Origin: Streptomyces sp. NBC_01481
Lineage (GTDB): Bacteria > Actinomycetota > Actinomycetes > Streptomycetales > Streptomycetaceae
Reading direction: 5' to 3'
Assembly (NCBI RefSeq): GCF_026339995.1
Contig: NZ_JAPEPT010000003.1
Location: forward strand, 620,001-684,000
Length of the DNA: 64,000 nucleotides
The notes beneath the pieces are model-generated. The model saw nothing but the letters and a program-made list of their open reading frames with translations. It was not told the DNA's origin and made no database searches. The translations under genes were made by a program, and so were the position numbers. Positions 1 to 7,785 of the stretch are shown here, piece by piece (position 1 is the first letter of the stretch; the number at the start of each line of letters is the position of its first letter).

Positions 1-469
1 CGGCGGCTTCCTGCTCCGCCACAAGAAGGCGCTCGGCTACGTCGACCGGGGCTCGATCCTGCTCGTCGTCTACACCGCCTTCAGCGAAGGCATGGTCGCG
101 GGCGTCTGGCACCAGGTCACGCCCCTGCGCCTCGGCGCGCTGCTCCTGGTCGAGGCGCTGCTGCTCGCGGCGATGCTCGCGCTGACCTGGTACGGCGCGA
201 AGCGGCTCGGCTTCGGCCGGGAGGACCGGATCGCGATCCAGTTCGCGGGCTCGAAGAAGAGCCTGGCGGCGGGGCTGCCGATGGCGAGCGTGCTGTTCGG
301 GGCGCAGGCGGCTGTGGCGGTGCTGCCGTTGATGCTTTTCCATCAGATGCAGCTGATGGTGTGCGCGGTGATCGCGAAGCGGCGGGCGCGGGACGTGGTG
401 ACCGCGGTGCCGTTCCCCCACCCCGCCCCTTCCCGAAACTGGGGCAGTCAGACAAAGGAAAGGCCCTAG
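1..469 (+). CDS. Bile acid:sodium symporter-like (YfeH/SBF-like) membrane protein, 3' part
   Basis: Only the last 155 codons lie in the window; the frame is already open at base 2. The protein is hydrophobic with at least three membrane segments. It carries the stretch QFAGSKKSLAAGLPMA, which resembles the GSKKSLA-(S/A)-GLPMA signature of the SBF-like family to which E. coli YfeH belongs. Family members are ten-helix secondary transporters, mostly of unknown substrate. The TAG stop is shared head-on with the convergent gene that follows (the two reading frames overlap by 4 bases), so the transcripts meet here. The C-terminal tail after the last helix (AKRRARDVV...) is unremarkable. Family assignment is fairly secure; substrate cannot be inferred. 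Confidence 0.8.
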   Translation, partial: GGFLLRHKKALGYVDRGSILLVVYTAFSEGMVAGVWHQVTPLRLGALLLVEALLLAAMLALTWYGAKRLGFGREDRIAIQFAGSKKSLAAGLPMASVLFGAQAAVAVLPLMLFHQMQLMVCAVIAKRRARDVVTAVPFPHPAPSRNWGSQTKERP

Positions 470-1440
470 CAGTAACCCGCGTGCAGAAAGCCGCGCCGGC
501 CCGGTGCCCCCAGGTCCAGCGGGATGGTGACATGGCTCGGCAGGGCGGTGAAGGGGGCGTTCGGCAGGATGAACTCGCGGCCGGTGTACCTCTCCCGCAC
601 GCTCTGCCGGTCGGCGGGCTGACACATGAACGGATTGGCGTACGTGTTGTACCCCAGCCCCACACCGGTGTTGAGGAACCCGGCGTCCTGGCACTGGAAC
701 AGCGCGCCCCGCAGCGCCGAAGCGTCCCGGTGGCCCCGGTAGCGCGTCTGGAAGTTCGCGAAGCACGTCCGGGAGTCGCCGCCGTCGTACGGGGACGGGC
801 CAGCCGCCAGCGCGCCGAGGAACGAGCGGTCGCAGCCGATCTCCGCCGAGGGAGCCTCACCCGCGAGCAGTGCGTCGCGGCGGCAGCCGGTGACCTCCTC
901 GAACGCCCCGACGACGTCCTCACCCCGGTCCAGCCGGGAGTACGCGACGACCAGGTCGCGCTGGGCCGCGAGCGGATACGCCCCCGTCGTACCGAACTCC
1001 TCGTCGAGCAGCCGGAACCAGGTCTCGAAGGCCGGCACCTGCGCACGGACGCCGGACGGCAGCGTGTAGACCTCCAGATCGGTCGGCGTCGACCAGTCGT
1101 CCAGTCCCGGGTAGCCGACGTAGGACAGGACGCCGATGCCGACCTTGGCCGGCTGGTCGCCGTACCGCGCGCGCAGCTTCAGGTACTGCTCCAGGTTGGT
1201 GCTGGAGCCGGCCCAGGCGTAGCGGAAGCCGCTCGGGTAGAGGGAGGTCTGGCCCCGGGCGTACGTGGTCCCGAAGAGGGACGGCGCCACGCACCGGACC
1301 TCGCGCGCCTCCCACGCGGCCCGGTACGCGCCCGGTGTGGAGACGCAGCCGGCGGCGACGCTCGCGCCGTCGCGGGAGAGCGGGAACGCGCTCGGTGCGC
1401 CCGCCAGCAGGAACAGTCCCGCCACGAGGGCGGCCAGCAA
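466..1440 (-). CDS. Secreted protein of unknown function, possible N-terminal frameshift
   Basis: A 324-residue frame beginning at a TTG with a hydrophobic start (LLAALVAGLFLLAGAPSAFP) that looks like the core and cleavage region of a Sec signal peptide. The mature part has about eight cysteines and many aromatic residues, as expected of an extracellular disulfide-bonded enzyme or binding protein. I do not recognise the family. The TTG start has no clear ribosome site and lacks the basic N-region of a signal peptide. An ATG at 1480 in another frame encodes MNHRQTIPRIARP and runs straight into the hydrophobic core if one base is shifted near 1440-1445. The real N-terminus may therefore be there, with an indel in this copy or in the sequence. 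Convergent with the symporter gene. Confidence 0.6.
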   Translation of the reverse strand: MLAALVAGLFLLAGAPSAFPLSRDGASVAAGCVSTPGAYRAAWEAREVRCVAPSLFGTTYARGQTSLYPSGFRYAWAGSSTNLEQYLKLRARYGDQPAKVGIGVLSYVGYPGLDDWSTPTDLEVYTLPSGVRAQVPAFETWFRLLDEEFGTTGAYPLAAQRDLVVAYSRLDRGEDVVGAFEEVTGCRRDALLAGEAPSAEIGCDRSFLGALAAGPSPYDGGDSRTCFANFQTRYRGHRDASALRGALFQCQDAGFLNTGVGLGYNTYANPFMCQPADRQSVRERYTGREFILPNAPFTALPSHVTIPLDLGAPGRRGFLHAGYC

Positions 1441-1732
1441 CCGGGCGCGCGATCCGAGGGATTGTTTGTCGGTGATTCATGGGGCTCAGTCTCGAAACGG
1501 GCTCGCGGCCCCGCCAGCCCACTGCTCCACCCGGCTCAGCGGGGCCATTCCCCCGGTCTGTCACACGGGCGGAAGAAAACGGCCGGGCGGCGGACGGACA
1601 ACCGCCGCGCCGGACGACCCCTGGTCGTCCCAGGTGTAGTGATCGCGACGCGTTGTTAGCACTCGCGGGTCTTGATCATGGCAAAGGCCTCCGTGTGTGG
1701 TGGAGGTGTCGAATCTTCACCGCACGGAGGTC

Positions 1733-1890
1733 GTGTCCCACTTTGATGCCCGGCTGACCGTCTTCGGGAGGTGGCTGCTGGTTGAACGTCCGTTCCGGCC
1801 GCCCGGTCGCTCACGTGGCCGCAGAAATGGGCATCTCGGGGGCCACCGCCCACAAGTGGGTCCGCCGGTGGCGGGCGGAGGGAGATGTAA
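1733..1890 (+). pseudogene. IS481-type transposase N-terminal remnant
   Basis: Starting at GTG 1733 the sequence reads VSHFDARLTVFGRWLLVER. After a frame change near 1785 it continues RSGRPVAHVAAEMGISGATAHKWVRRWRAEGD. This is the typical N-terminus of IS481-family transposases, namely the leading helix-turn-helix. Homology stops abruptly after RAEGD, so only about 50 of roughly 320 residues remain and they are split over two frames. No catalytic DDE core and no terminal repeats were found nearby. It is a dead fragment left by an old insertion. Confidence 0.7.
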
Positions 1891-1983
1891 GCGTCCCGGC
1901 TCTACCCCGGAGCGGACCCCAAACGGCCACCGCGCGGCGTCGGGCAGCGTCGCGGCCGGCACCACGGACCCGCCCACCCCGCC

Positions 1984-2120
1984 GCACCGGGTAACCCCGC
2001 ACCCCGTGCCGCCGGACGCCCACCCCGCGGCACCGGGTGACCCCGCGCCCCGCACGGAAACCGCACCGGGTAACGCCGCACCCCGTACCCAATCCGCACC
2101 AGGCAACCCCGCACCGCACC
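1984..2120 (+). repeat. Four imperfect GC-rich direct repeats (about 26 bp core)
   Basis: Cores beginning GCACCGGGTAACCCCGCACC lie at about 1984-2009, 2030-2055, 2063-2088 and 2096-2120. The last three are spaced exactly 33 bases apart, equal to 11 codons. They precede the ferredoxin gene and lie in the same open frame, where they would encode proline/alanine-rich units such as APGNAAPRTQS. They may be non-coding leader sequence or a degenerate low-complexity extension. Confidence 0.6.
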
Positions 2121-2149
2121 CCCCACCCCCCGACTGGCAAGATCGCCAG

Positions 2150-2554
2150 GTGACGACGTACGCGACACGCCCCCACCGCCCCCGCCCCTGCACCCTCGTC
2201 GTATGCCGCGGGTGCTGCTGTGGCGACCCCCGCAAGAACCCCGGCACCGACCACGACGGGCAGTTGGCTCGGCTGCGCGAAGCCGCCGCGGGCTCCGGTG
2301 GGCGACTCGCGGTCCGTACGAGCGACTGCCTCGGCCCCTGTGGTCAGGCGAACGTGATCGTGGTCCAGCCCACCACCGAGGCCCGCCGCCGGGGAGCCCG
2401 TGCGGCCTGGATCGGCTGGGCGCTCGACGACGACGCGACGGACGACGTGCTGGAGTGGGTCGCCGCCGGCGGTCCCGGCGTGGCCGAACCCCCCGCCACC
2501 CTCGCGCTCCAGATGATCCCGCCGCCCTCCGAGGCCCGTCGCCGGGCCCGCTGA
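2150..2554 (+). CDS. Thioredoxin-like (2Fe-2S) ferredoxin
   Basis: The product is about 134 residues. An N-terminal CRGCCCG cluster and a later CLGPCG motif about 36 residues on form the four-cysteine pattern of thioredoxin-fold [2Fe-2S] ferredoxins, followed by the usual hydrophobic strand ANVIVVQP. The role would be soluble electron transfer; the partner is unknown. The GTG at 2150 was chosen because the protein then begins shortly before the conserved TLVVCRG strand. The frame is open further upstream through the repeats at 1984-2120 and the transposase remnant, but that part has no family resemblance. There is no strong Shine-Dalgarno, so the start is uncertain. The C-terminal half (WIGWALDDDATDDVLEWV) is typical of actinobacterial members. 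Confidence 0.75.
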   Translation: MTTYATRPHRPRPCTLVVCRGCCCGDPRKNPGTDHDGQLARLREAAAGSGGRLAVRTSDCLGPCGQANVIVVQPTTEARRRGARAAWIGWALDDDATDDVLEWVAAGGPGVAEPPATLALQMIPPPSEARRRAR

Positions 2555-2690
2555 CCCACCGTCACACGCGGGCCCGCCGCCTCGTTCACCCAGTCTTCGT
2601 CCGGACGTCCCCGCTCCGGCCCCGCCGTGCCCGACCCCTTCGCCTAGCGTGCTCACCGTTCACCCCGACGAACGCACCGCGGAGACGTCC

Positions 2691-3990
2691 ATGTCCAGTC
2701 CCCTCCACCAGCCCGACGGTCCCCTCCCCGCCGCCAGCCGTCGCACGTTCCTGCGTGCCACCGGACTCACGGGCGCGGCCGCCGCGGCCGCGGCAGCGGG
2801 ACTCGCCACCGCCACGCCCGCCGCGGCGCTTCCCCAGCAGAAGTCCGCTGACAACGTTGCCAGTTGGCGTCCCGACCCGGACAGTCAGAGATTCACTTTC
2901 GTCGTCATGCCGGACACCCAGTACCTCTTCGACGGCGCCAGCATCCACGCCGCCCCCGTCAAGGCCTCCCTGCGCTACATCCTCGACCACGGCCGCGACG
3001 AGAACATCGTCTTCCTCTCCCACCTGGGCGATCTCACCGAGAACGGGCAGCCGGGCGAATTCGGGCCGCTGAGCGAGGCGTTCGAGCTCCTGGACCGGCG
3101 CCGCGTCGGCTAAGCGTCGTCGCCGGCAACCACGACATCAAGTCCTCGACCGACGACCAGCGCGGCCGCACCCCCTACCTTGACGCCTTCGGCCCGCAGC
3201 GCCTGCGCCGGCTCCCCACCTTCGGCGGCGCCACGCCCGACGGCTACAACACGTACCACCTCTTCCGCGCCGCCGGCCGCGAATGGCTGGTCCTCGCCCT
3301 GGACTGGCGGCCCTCGGCGGCCTCGCTCGCCTGGGCCAGGGGTGTCAAGGCCGTCTCCCGGACCCGGTCGACACCACCGAGCCGCAGCCCGGCAGCGACT
3401 TCTGGCCGGGCCAGTTCAGCCGTACGCACGTGGGTGTGACCCGCTACGGCTACCGCCATGTGATGGCCGGGCTGCGGGCCGGCCGGGTCTGGGTCGACCA
3501 CGGCCAGCTGCTCGACGGCGTCGACGTACGGGTGAACAGGGAGCACGGCATCGGCCGCGGCGTGACTCTGGGCAGCAGGTTGCGCGTACGCCGCGGCGAG
3601 AAGATCGTCCTCAACGTCACCGTCACCACCGCCACCCGCCCCAACCACCACGGCGAAGTGCCTCGGCTCGCCCACCTCGACGTGATCCGCGGCGCGGTGT
3701 GCGGCCCGGCCGCCGACCGCGACGAGTGGCGCGCACCCGACACCAAGGTCGTGCACACGGCCGATGTCGCTGGCCGCACGGGCCGGTACACGCTGCGCAT
3801 CCCGCTGGGGAAGGCCGAGGAGTCCTTCTACGTACGGCTGCGCGGCAGCGACGGCAAGCGCAACGGCCCCGGCTTCCTGGGCGCGGCGATCGACCCGCAC
3901 GGACCGATTCCGCACGAGCCGGGCAACGGCGACGCGTGGGCGGACACCTGGTGCTACACCAACCCGGTCTTCGTGGACGTCGTCCGCTGA
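2691..3990 (+). pseudogene. Chimeric pseudogene: Tat-exported metallophosphoesterase fused to the end of a PHP-type protein
   Basis: The ATG at 2691 opens a Tat signal (SRRTFLRATGLTGAAAAAAAAG), then a phosphoesterase N-terminus (VVMPDTQY, HLGDLTENG). A premature TAA at 3111-3113 is explained by one missing base: GTCGGCTAAGCGTC would read VGYSV if a C followed GGCTA. The second frame continues VVAGNHDIKSS (the GNHD metal motif) to about 3340. A third frame then begins DPVDTTEPQPGSDFWPGQFSRTH and runs to 3990; to my recollection this resembles the C-terminus of Streptomyces secreted PHP-domain proteins, not of phosphoesterases. So the locus shows at least two frame changes and probably an internal deletion that joined two neighbouring genes. 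No functional product is expected. Confidence 0.7.
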
Positions 3991-4006
3991 CGAAGAGCAC
4001 ACGAAG

Positions 4007-4048
4007 GGACCCGGCCCGCGCACGGGCGCTCCCCGCCTGGCCGGGTCC
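4007..4048. terminator. Bidirectional terminator hairpin
   Basis: Perfect 10-bp inverted repeat GGACCCGGCC (4007-4016) / GGCCGGGTCC (4039-4048), between the pseudogene and convergent fdhD. The right arm is followed by TTGT. Position and symmetry suggest it serves both strands. Confidence 0.65.
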
Positions 4049-4071
4049 TTGTCCCGGCCGGCGGGGGCGTT

Positions 4072-4935
4072 TCAGACCCCGGTGCCCAGGGCGATGCGCT
4101 CGTCGCCCGCGTACACGTTCATATTGGCGCCGCGCAGAAAGCCGACCAGGGTCAGACCCGTTTCGGCGGCCAGGTCGACGGCGAGCGAGGACGGCGCGGA
4201 GACCGCGGCGAGCACCGGGATCCCGGCCATGACCGCCTTCTGCGCCAGCTCGAACGACGCGCGCCCCGAGACCAGAAGGATCACCCGGGACAGCGGCAGC
4301 CGCCCGTCCTGCAGGGCCCGGCCGACGAGCTTGTCGACGGCGTTGTGGCGGCCGACGTCCTCCCGTATGTCGAGCAGCTCGCCCTCCTCGGAGAAGAGCG
4401 CCGCGGCGTGCAGACCGCCGGTCCGGTCGAAGACCCGCTGTGCCGCCCGCAGCCGGTCGGGGAGGGCGGCGAGCAGCGAGGGCTCGACGCGGACAGGGGG
4501 TGTGTCGGCGATCGGGAAGCGGGCGGTGGTGCGTACGGCGTCCAGGCTCGCCTTGCCGCACAGACCGCAGGAGGACGTGGTGTAGACGTTGCGCTCAAGG
4601 GTGATGTCGGGCACGGGCACACCGGGCGCGAGCCGCACGTCCACCACGTTGTAGGTGTTGGTGCCTCCCCCAGCTACCGCTGGGGGTGCCCCCACCGTGG
4701 CCCCGGCGCAGTACACGATCGACTGCAGCTCGTCCGCGGACCCGAGCACACCCTCGCTGACCAGGAAGCCCGCCGCGAGCGCGAAGTCGTCGCCCGGGGT
4801 GCGCATGGTGATCGCGAGCGCTTTGCCGTTGAGACGGATCTCCAGGGGCTCCTCGGCCACGAGGGTGTCCGGGCGGGACGAGACCGCGCCGTCCCTGATG
4901 CGGATGGTGCGGCGGCGCTCGGTGACCCGTCCCAT
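4072..4935 (-). CDS. fdhD: FdhD: formate dehydrogenase accessory sulfurtransferase
   Basis: FdhD passes sulfur from IscS to the molybdenum cofactor of formate dehydrogenase in the cytoplasm. The 287-residue product has the conserved SSCGLCGKASLD motif with the CxxC that receives persulfide, plus the DVGRHNAVDK signature and a FVRG-like C-terminus (GFLRGANMNVYAG). The ATG at 4935 was taken; a TTG three codons upstream is also possible. No formate dehydrogenase gene is in the window. The stretch between TVYCAGA-type sequence and TNTYNVVDV contains an extra 10-11 residues (GAPPAVAGGG) encoded by a GC-rich palindrome (4661-4693) that looks like an inserted intergenic repeat; the frame is kept. 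It sits in a surface loop region before NTYNVV, so function may survive. Confidence 0.93.
   Translation of the reverse strand: MGRVTERRRTIRIRDGAVSSRPDTLVAEEPLEIRLNGKALAITMRTPGDDFALAAGFLVSEGVLGSADELQSIVYCAGATVGAPPAVAGGGTNTYNVVDVRLAPGVPVPDITLERNVYTTSSCGLCGKASLDAVRTTARFPIADTPPVRVEPSLLAALPDRLRAAQRVFDRTGGLHAAALFSEEGELLDIREDVGRHNAVDKLVGRALQDGRLPLSRVILLVSGRASFELAQKAVMAGIPVLAAVSAPSSLAVDLAAETGLTLVGFLRGANMNVYAGDERIALGTGV
4661..4693. repeat. Palindromic repeat inserted inside fdhD
   Basis: The 33-base stretch contains CCCCCAGC ... GCTGGGGG as inverted arms and continues GTGCCCCC. Its length is a multiple of three, which preserves the fdhD frame. Such C5AGC/GCTG5 palindromes are common dispersed elements in Streptomyces intergenic DNA (recollection, not a search). 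Confidence 0.6.
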
Positions 4936-5139
4936 GGCGATCAATTCCGATTCTGTACGGTCGTGCGGCGAGGTGACCTGGAGATCTCATTCTCCTGCAT
5001 GTACAGGGCCCAGCGACTCAGCACCCTTCGGGAAGCTCCAAATTCCGGCCCCCGAATCCTGTGGGATCACATGCCGTCGTACCCGGTGGTAGCCGCCAAG
5101 ACTGGGTAATTCCACTGTCCGCACCCAGGGGGACCGCTC

Positions 5140-6078
5140 ATGACCGGCTCACGCATCGTCGCGCTCGGCCACTACCAGCCCGCAAAGGTGCTCACCAACG
5201 CCGACCTGGCGGAGATGGTCGACACCAGCGACGAGTGGATCCGCAGCCGCGTCGGGATCGAGACCCGGCATGTGGCAGGACCCGACGAGCCGGTCGACGA
5301 GCTGGCCGCGCACGCCGCCGCGAAGGCGCTCGCCTCCGCCGGTCTCACACCGGCCGACATCGATCTCGTACTGGTCGCCACCTCCACCGCGATCGACCGC
5401 TCGCCCAACACGGCCGCCCGCGTCGCGGCCCGTCTCGGCATGGGCTCGCCCGCCGTCATGGACCTCAATGTCGTCTGCGCCGGCTTCACGCACGCGCTCG
5501 CCACGGCCGACCACGCCGTACGGGCCGGGGCCGCCGCCCGTGCGCTGGTCATCGGCGCCGACAAGATGGCGGACATCGTCGACTGGAGCGACCGCTCCAC
5601 CTGCGTGCTCGTCGGCGACGGTGCGGGCGCGGCCGTCATCGAGGCGAGCGCGGAACCGGAGATCGGCCCGGTGCTGTGGGGCTCGGTCCCCGAGATGGGC
5701 CATGCCGTACGGATCGAGGGCACGCCGCCCCGCTTCGCCCAGGAGGGCCAGTCCGTCTACCGCTGGGCCACCACCCAGCTCCCGCCCATCGCCCGCAAGG
5801 TCTGCGAGCGGGCGGGCGTCACCCCCGAGGAACTGGCCGCGGTCGTCCTCCACCAGGCGAACCTGCGGATCATCGAGCCCGTCGCCCACAAGATCGGTGC
5901 GGTCAACGCCGTCATCGCCCGCGATGTTGTGGAGTCCGGCAACACCTCGGCCGCCTCGATCCCCATGGCCTTCTCCAAACTCGTCGAGCGCGGCGAGATC
6001 CGTTCGGGCGACCCGGTGCTGCTCTTCGGCTTCGGCGGCAACCTCTCGTACGCGGGTCAGGTCATCCGCTGTCCCTGA
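5140..6078 (+). CDS. 3-oxoacyl-ACP synthase III (FabH-like ketosynthase)
   Basis: FabH-type enzymes condense an acyl-CoA with malonyl-ACP to start fatty acid or polyketide chains. The 312-residue protein shows the full thiolase-fold triad: Cys113 in VVCAGF, His238 in LHQAN and Asn268 in SGNTSAAS. The GDGAGA loop and the C-terminal FGFGGNLSYAGQ are also present. A good ribosome site (AGGGGGAC) lies 6-12 bases before ATG 5140. It stands apart from any acyl carrier protein or other fatty acid genes, so it is probably a secondary FabH paralogue rather than the housekeeping one. It is divergent from fdhD, with about 200 bases between, and is followed 20 bases later by a Nudix gene likely on the same transcript. 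Confidence 0.88.
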   Translation: MTGSRIVALGHYQPAKVLTNADLAEMVDTSDEWIRSRVGIETRHVAGPDEPVDELAAHAAAKALASAGLTPADIDLVLVATSTAIDRSPNTAARVAARLGMGSPAVMDLNVVCAGFTHALATADHAVRAGAAARALVIGADKMADIVDWSDRSTCVLVGDGAGAAVIEASAEPEIGPVLWGSVPEMGHAVRIEGTPPRFAQEGQSVYRWATTQLPPIARKVCERAGVTPEELAAVVLHQANLRIIEPVAHKIGAVNAVIARDVVESGNTSAASIPMAFSKLVERGEIRSGDPVLLFGFGGNLSYAGQVIRCP

Positions 6079-6097
6079 GCCGGGCACACTGAACGGC

Positions 6098-6574
6098 ATG
6101 GTGGCGAAACGAAGCGCGGGCCTGCTGCTGTACCGCAGGCGGAGTCCGGACATCGAGGTGCTCCTCGGCCATATGGGAGGGCCGTTCTGGGAGGGGCGGG
6201 ACGCCGCGGCCTGGTCCGTGCCGAAGGGGGAGTACACCCCGGAGGAGGAGCCGATGGCTGCCGCCCGGCGGGAGTTCGAGGAGGAACTGGGCCTGGCGCC
6301 GCCCGAGGGCGACTGGCAGCCGCTCGGTGATGCCCGCCAGACCAGCGGGAAGATCGTCACCGCATGGGCGCTGGAGGGCGACCTCGACACGGACCTCGTG
6401 GTGCCGGGGACCTTCACCATGGAGTGGCCGCGCGGCTCGGGCCGTATGCAGGAGTTCCCCGAGATCGACCGGGCCGAGTGGTTCGGCCTGGACGAGGCCA
6501 GGGAGAAGCTGGTGACGGGGCAGCGGGTCTTCATCGACCGGCTGGAGGAGCTGCTCGAATCCGGCCTGACGTGA
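6098..6574 (+). CDS. Nudix hydrolase
   Basis: A 158-residue cytoplasmic hydrolase of nucleoside-diphosphate-linked compounds. The Nudix box is intact: GEYTPEEEPMAAARREFEEE followed by LGL matches Gx5Ex7REUxEExGU, with the metal-binding glutamates in REFEEE. The N-terminus (KRSAGLLLYRR) and the WSVPKGE strand are characteristic of a group related to diadenosine polyphosphate hydrolases, but substrate is not deducible. Start ATG 6098 follows the FabH-like gene by 19 bases, which suggests cotranscription. A cluster of palindromic repeats lies directly downstream. Confidence 0.9.
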   Translation: MVAKRSAGLLLYRRRSPDIEVLLGHMGGPFWEGRDAAAWSVPKGEYTPEEEPMAAARREFEEELGLAPPEGDWQPLGDARQTSGKIVTAWALEGDLDTDLVVPGTFTMEWPRGSGRMQEFPEIDRAEWFGLDEAREKLVTGQRVFIDRLEELLESGLT

Positions 6575-6584
6575 GCCGATCGCT

Positions 6585-6756
6585 GGGGCTCCGCCCCAGA
6601 CCCCGCTCCTCAAACGCCGGAGGGGCTGAATTATTCAGCCCGTCCGGCGTTTGAGGACATGCGGCCGAAGGTCGCATACGGGGGTCTGGGGGCTTGCCCC
6701 CAGTTCGGGATGGGGGTACCTCCCACGGCCGCCAGGCCGTAGGGGGAGGGCGGGGT
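6585..6756. repeat. Cluster of Streptomyces-type intergenic palindromes, including a long terminator-like hairpin
   Basis: Several stem-loops follow each other. The largest is CCTCAAACGCCGG (6608-6620) paired with CCGGCGTTTGAGG (6644-6656), enclosing GGCTGAA/TTCAGCC. Before it is CTGGGGC...GCCCCAG. After it, a 22-base string starting GGGGGTCTGG (6680-6701) recurs exactly at 21022-21043, and a CCTCCC...GGGAGG palindrome ends near 6750. The cluster lies between convergent genes and probably terminates both. Confidence 0.7.
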
Positions 6757-6787
6757 GTGAACAGCCCCGCGCAGCGGAACCTCCCGC

Positions 6788-7618
6788 CTACCCGAACGCC
6801 CCCGCATGCGCCTCCGCCCACGCCCGGAACGTCCCCGGCTCCCGCCCCGTCACCTCCCGCACCGTCCCCATCACCCGCGACTCGTCCAGCGCCCCCGCCG
6901 AGTAGAAGCTGAAGAACGCGTCGACGTACTGCTCCGGCATCGCCGCGCTCATCTCCGCCCGCGCCTCCTCGTCCGACTGCCCCTCGAAGCGCAGTTCACG
7001 GCCGAGCACCTCGCCCAGGATCCGCACCCGGTCCGCCGGGAGGAGTGATTCGGGCCCGGACAGGGCGTAGACGCGGCCCTCGTGGTCGCCGGTGCGCAGT
7101 GCCGCCGCCGCGACCGCCGCGATGTCGGACGGGTCGATGTTCGCGATCCGTACGCCCGCCCACGGCGCGCGCACCACATCCCCCGCGCGCAACTGGGGTG
7201 CCCACTCAAGCGTGTTGGTCATAAAGGCGCTGGGCCGCAGGAAGGTCCAGGGCAGCCCGGACTCCCGTACCGCGGTCTCGGACTCAACCATGTAGCGGGA
7301 GATGGCATTGTCGAGGTCGCTGCTTCCGGCGGAGCTGCCCGACAGCAGCACCACGCGTTCGGCCCCGGCCGCCCTGATCTCGGCCAGCGTCGTGGGCATG
7401 TCCGCGTAGCCCGGCATCAGGAAGACCGCTCGTACTCCGGCGAGGGCGGGGAGCAGCGACTTCGGGTCGTTGAGATCGCCCGCCGCGGCCTCCGCGCCCG
7501 GCGGGAGCTTCGAGGGGTCGCCGCCGCGGCTGAGGCCGCGCACCGGCTCGCCCGCCTCGGCGAGCCGGCGGACCAGCGCCGATCCCACGTTCCCCGTGGC
7601 ACCTGTCACCAGGATCAT
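6788..7618 (-). CDS. NmrA-like NAD(P)-binding protein (atypical SDR)
   Basis: A 276-residue single-domain Rossmann protein. It starts MILVTGATGNVGSALVRRL, giving the TGATGxxG dinucleotide motif. A downstream VVLLSGSSAG strand and W-x-FLRP (LPWTFLRPSAFMTN) are typical of the NmrA/quinone-oxidoreductase-2 group of atypical short-chain dehydrogenases. These act as NADPH-dependent quinone reductases or redox sensors; the classical YxxxK pair is not obvious. A ribosome site GAAGGGAA precedes ATG 7618. It is divergent from the ROK regulator, with a 167-base shared upstream region. Confidence 0.82.
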   Translation of the reverse strand: MILVTGATGNVGSALVRRLAEAGEPVRGLSRGGDPSKLPPGAEAAAGDLNDPKSLLPALAGVRAVFLMPGYADMPTTLAEIRAAGAERVVLLSGSSAGSSDLDNAISRYMVESETAVRESGLPWTFLRPSAFMTNTLEWAPQLRAGDVVRAPWAGVRIANIDPSDIAAVAAAALRTGDHEGRVYALSGPESLLPADRVRILGEVLGRELRFEGQSDEEARAEMSAAMPEQYVDAFFSFYSAGALDESRVMGTVREVTGREPGTFRAWAEAHAGAFG

Positions 7619-7676
7619 GCGATTCCCTTCTCGCAGCTTCTCGACGACCTCGACGATCAGATCTTTGTCCCGAGTG

Positions 7677-7727
7677 TGGAGAAAGTTGTACCAGAACCCC
7701 GCGCAAGTTCTTCCCAGTTGGAGAAAG
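7677..7727. promoter_or_regulatory. Candidate operator region between the NmrA-like and ROK genes
   Basis: Two copies of TGGAGAAAG start at 7677 and 7719, 42 bases apart (about four helical turns). Between them AGAAC (7693) and GTTCT (7707) form a spaced inverted repeat. The arrangement in a divergent regulatory region suggests protein binding, perhaps autoregulation by the ROK protein; this is inference only. Confidence 0.35.
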
Positions 7728-7785
7728 CGCTGCTACGTTCCCCTCGAAAGAAGGACGGACACGGCCGAGAAGGCGGGGAGTGCAC

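Noticed and set aside
117-1046. Long Arg/Ser/Pro-rich frames opposite or shifted to real genes
   Set aside because: They are shadow frames of GC-rich coding sequence, with no motif and no start signals. The same applies throughout the window.
1655-1670. TTAGCACTC half-site of a CIRCE (HrcA) operator
   Set aside because: The matching GAGTGCTAA half is absent and no chaperone gene follows.
1960-2130. CRISPR-like array at the four GC repeats
   Set aside because: Repeats are imperfect, spacers are only a few bases long and no cas genes exist.
4953-5006. CTGTAC ... GTACAG inverted repeat between fdhD and the FabH-like gene
   Set aside because: Six-base arms 42 bases apart are expected by chance.
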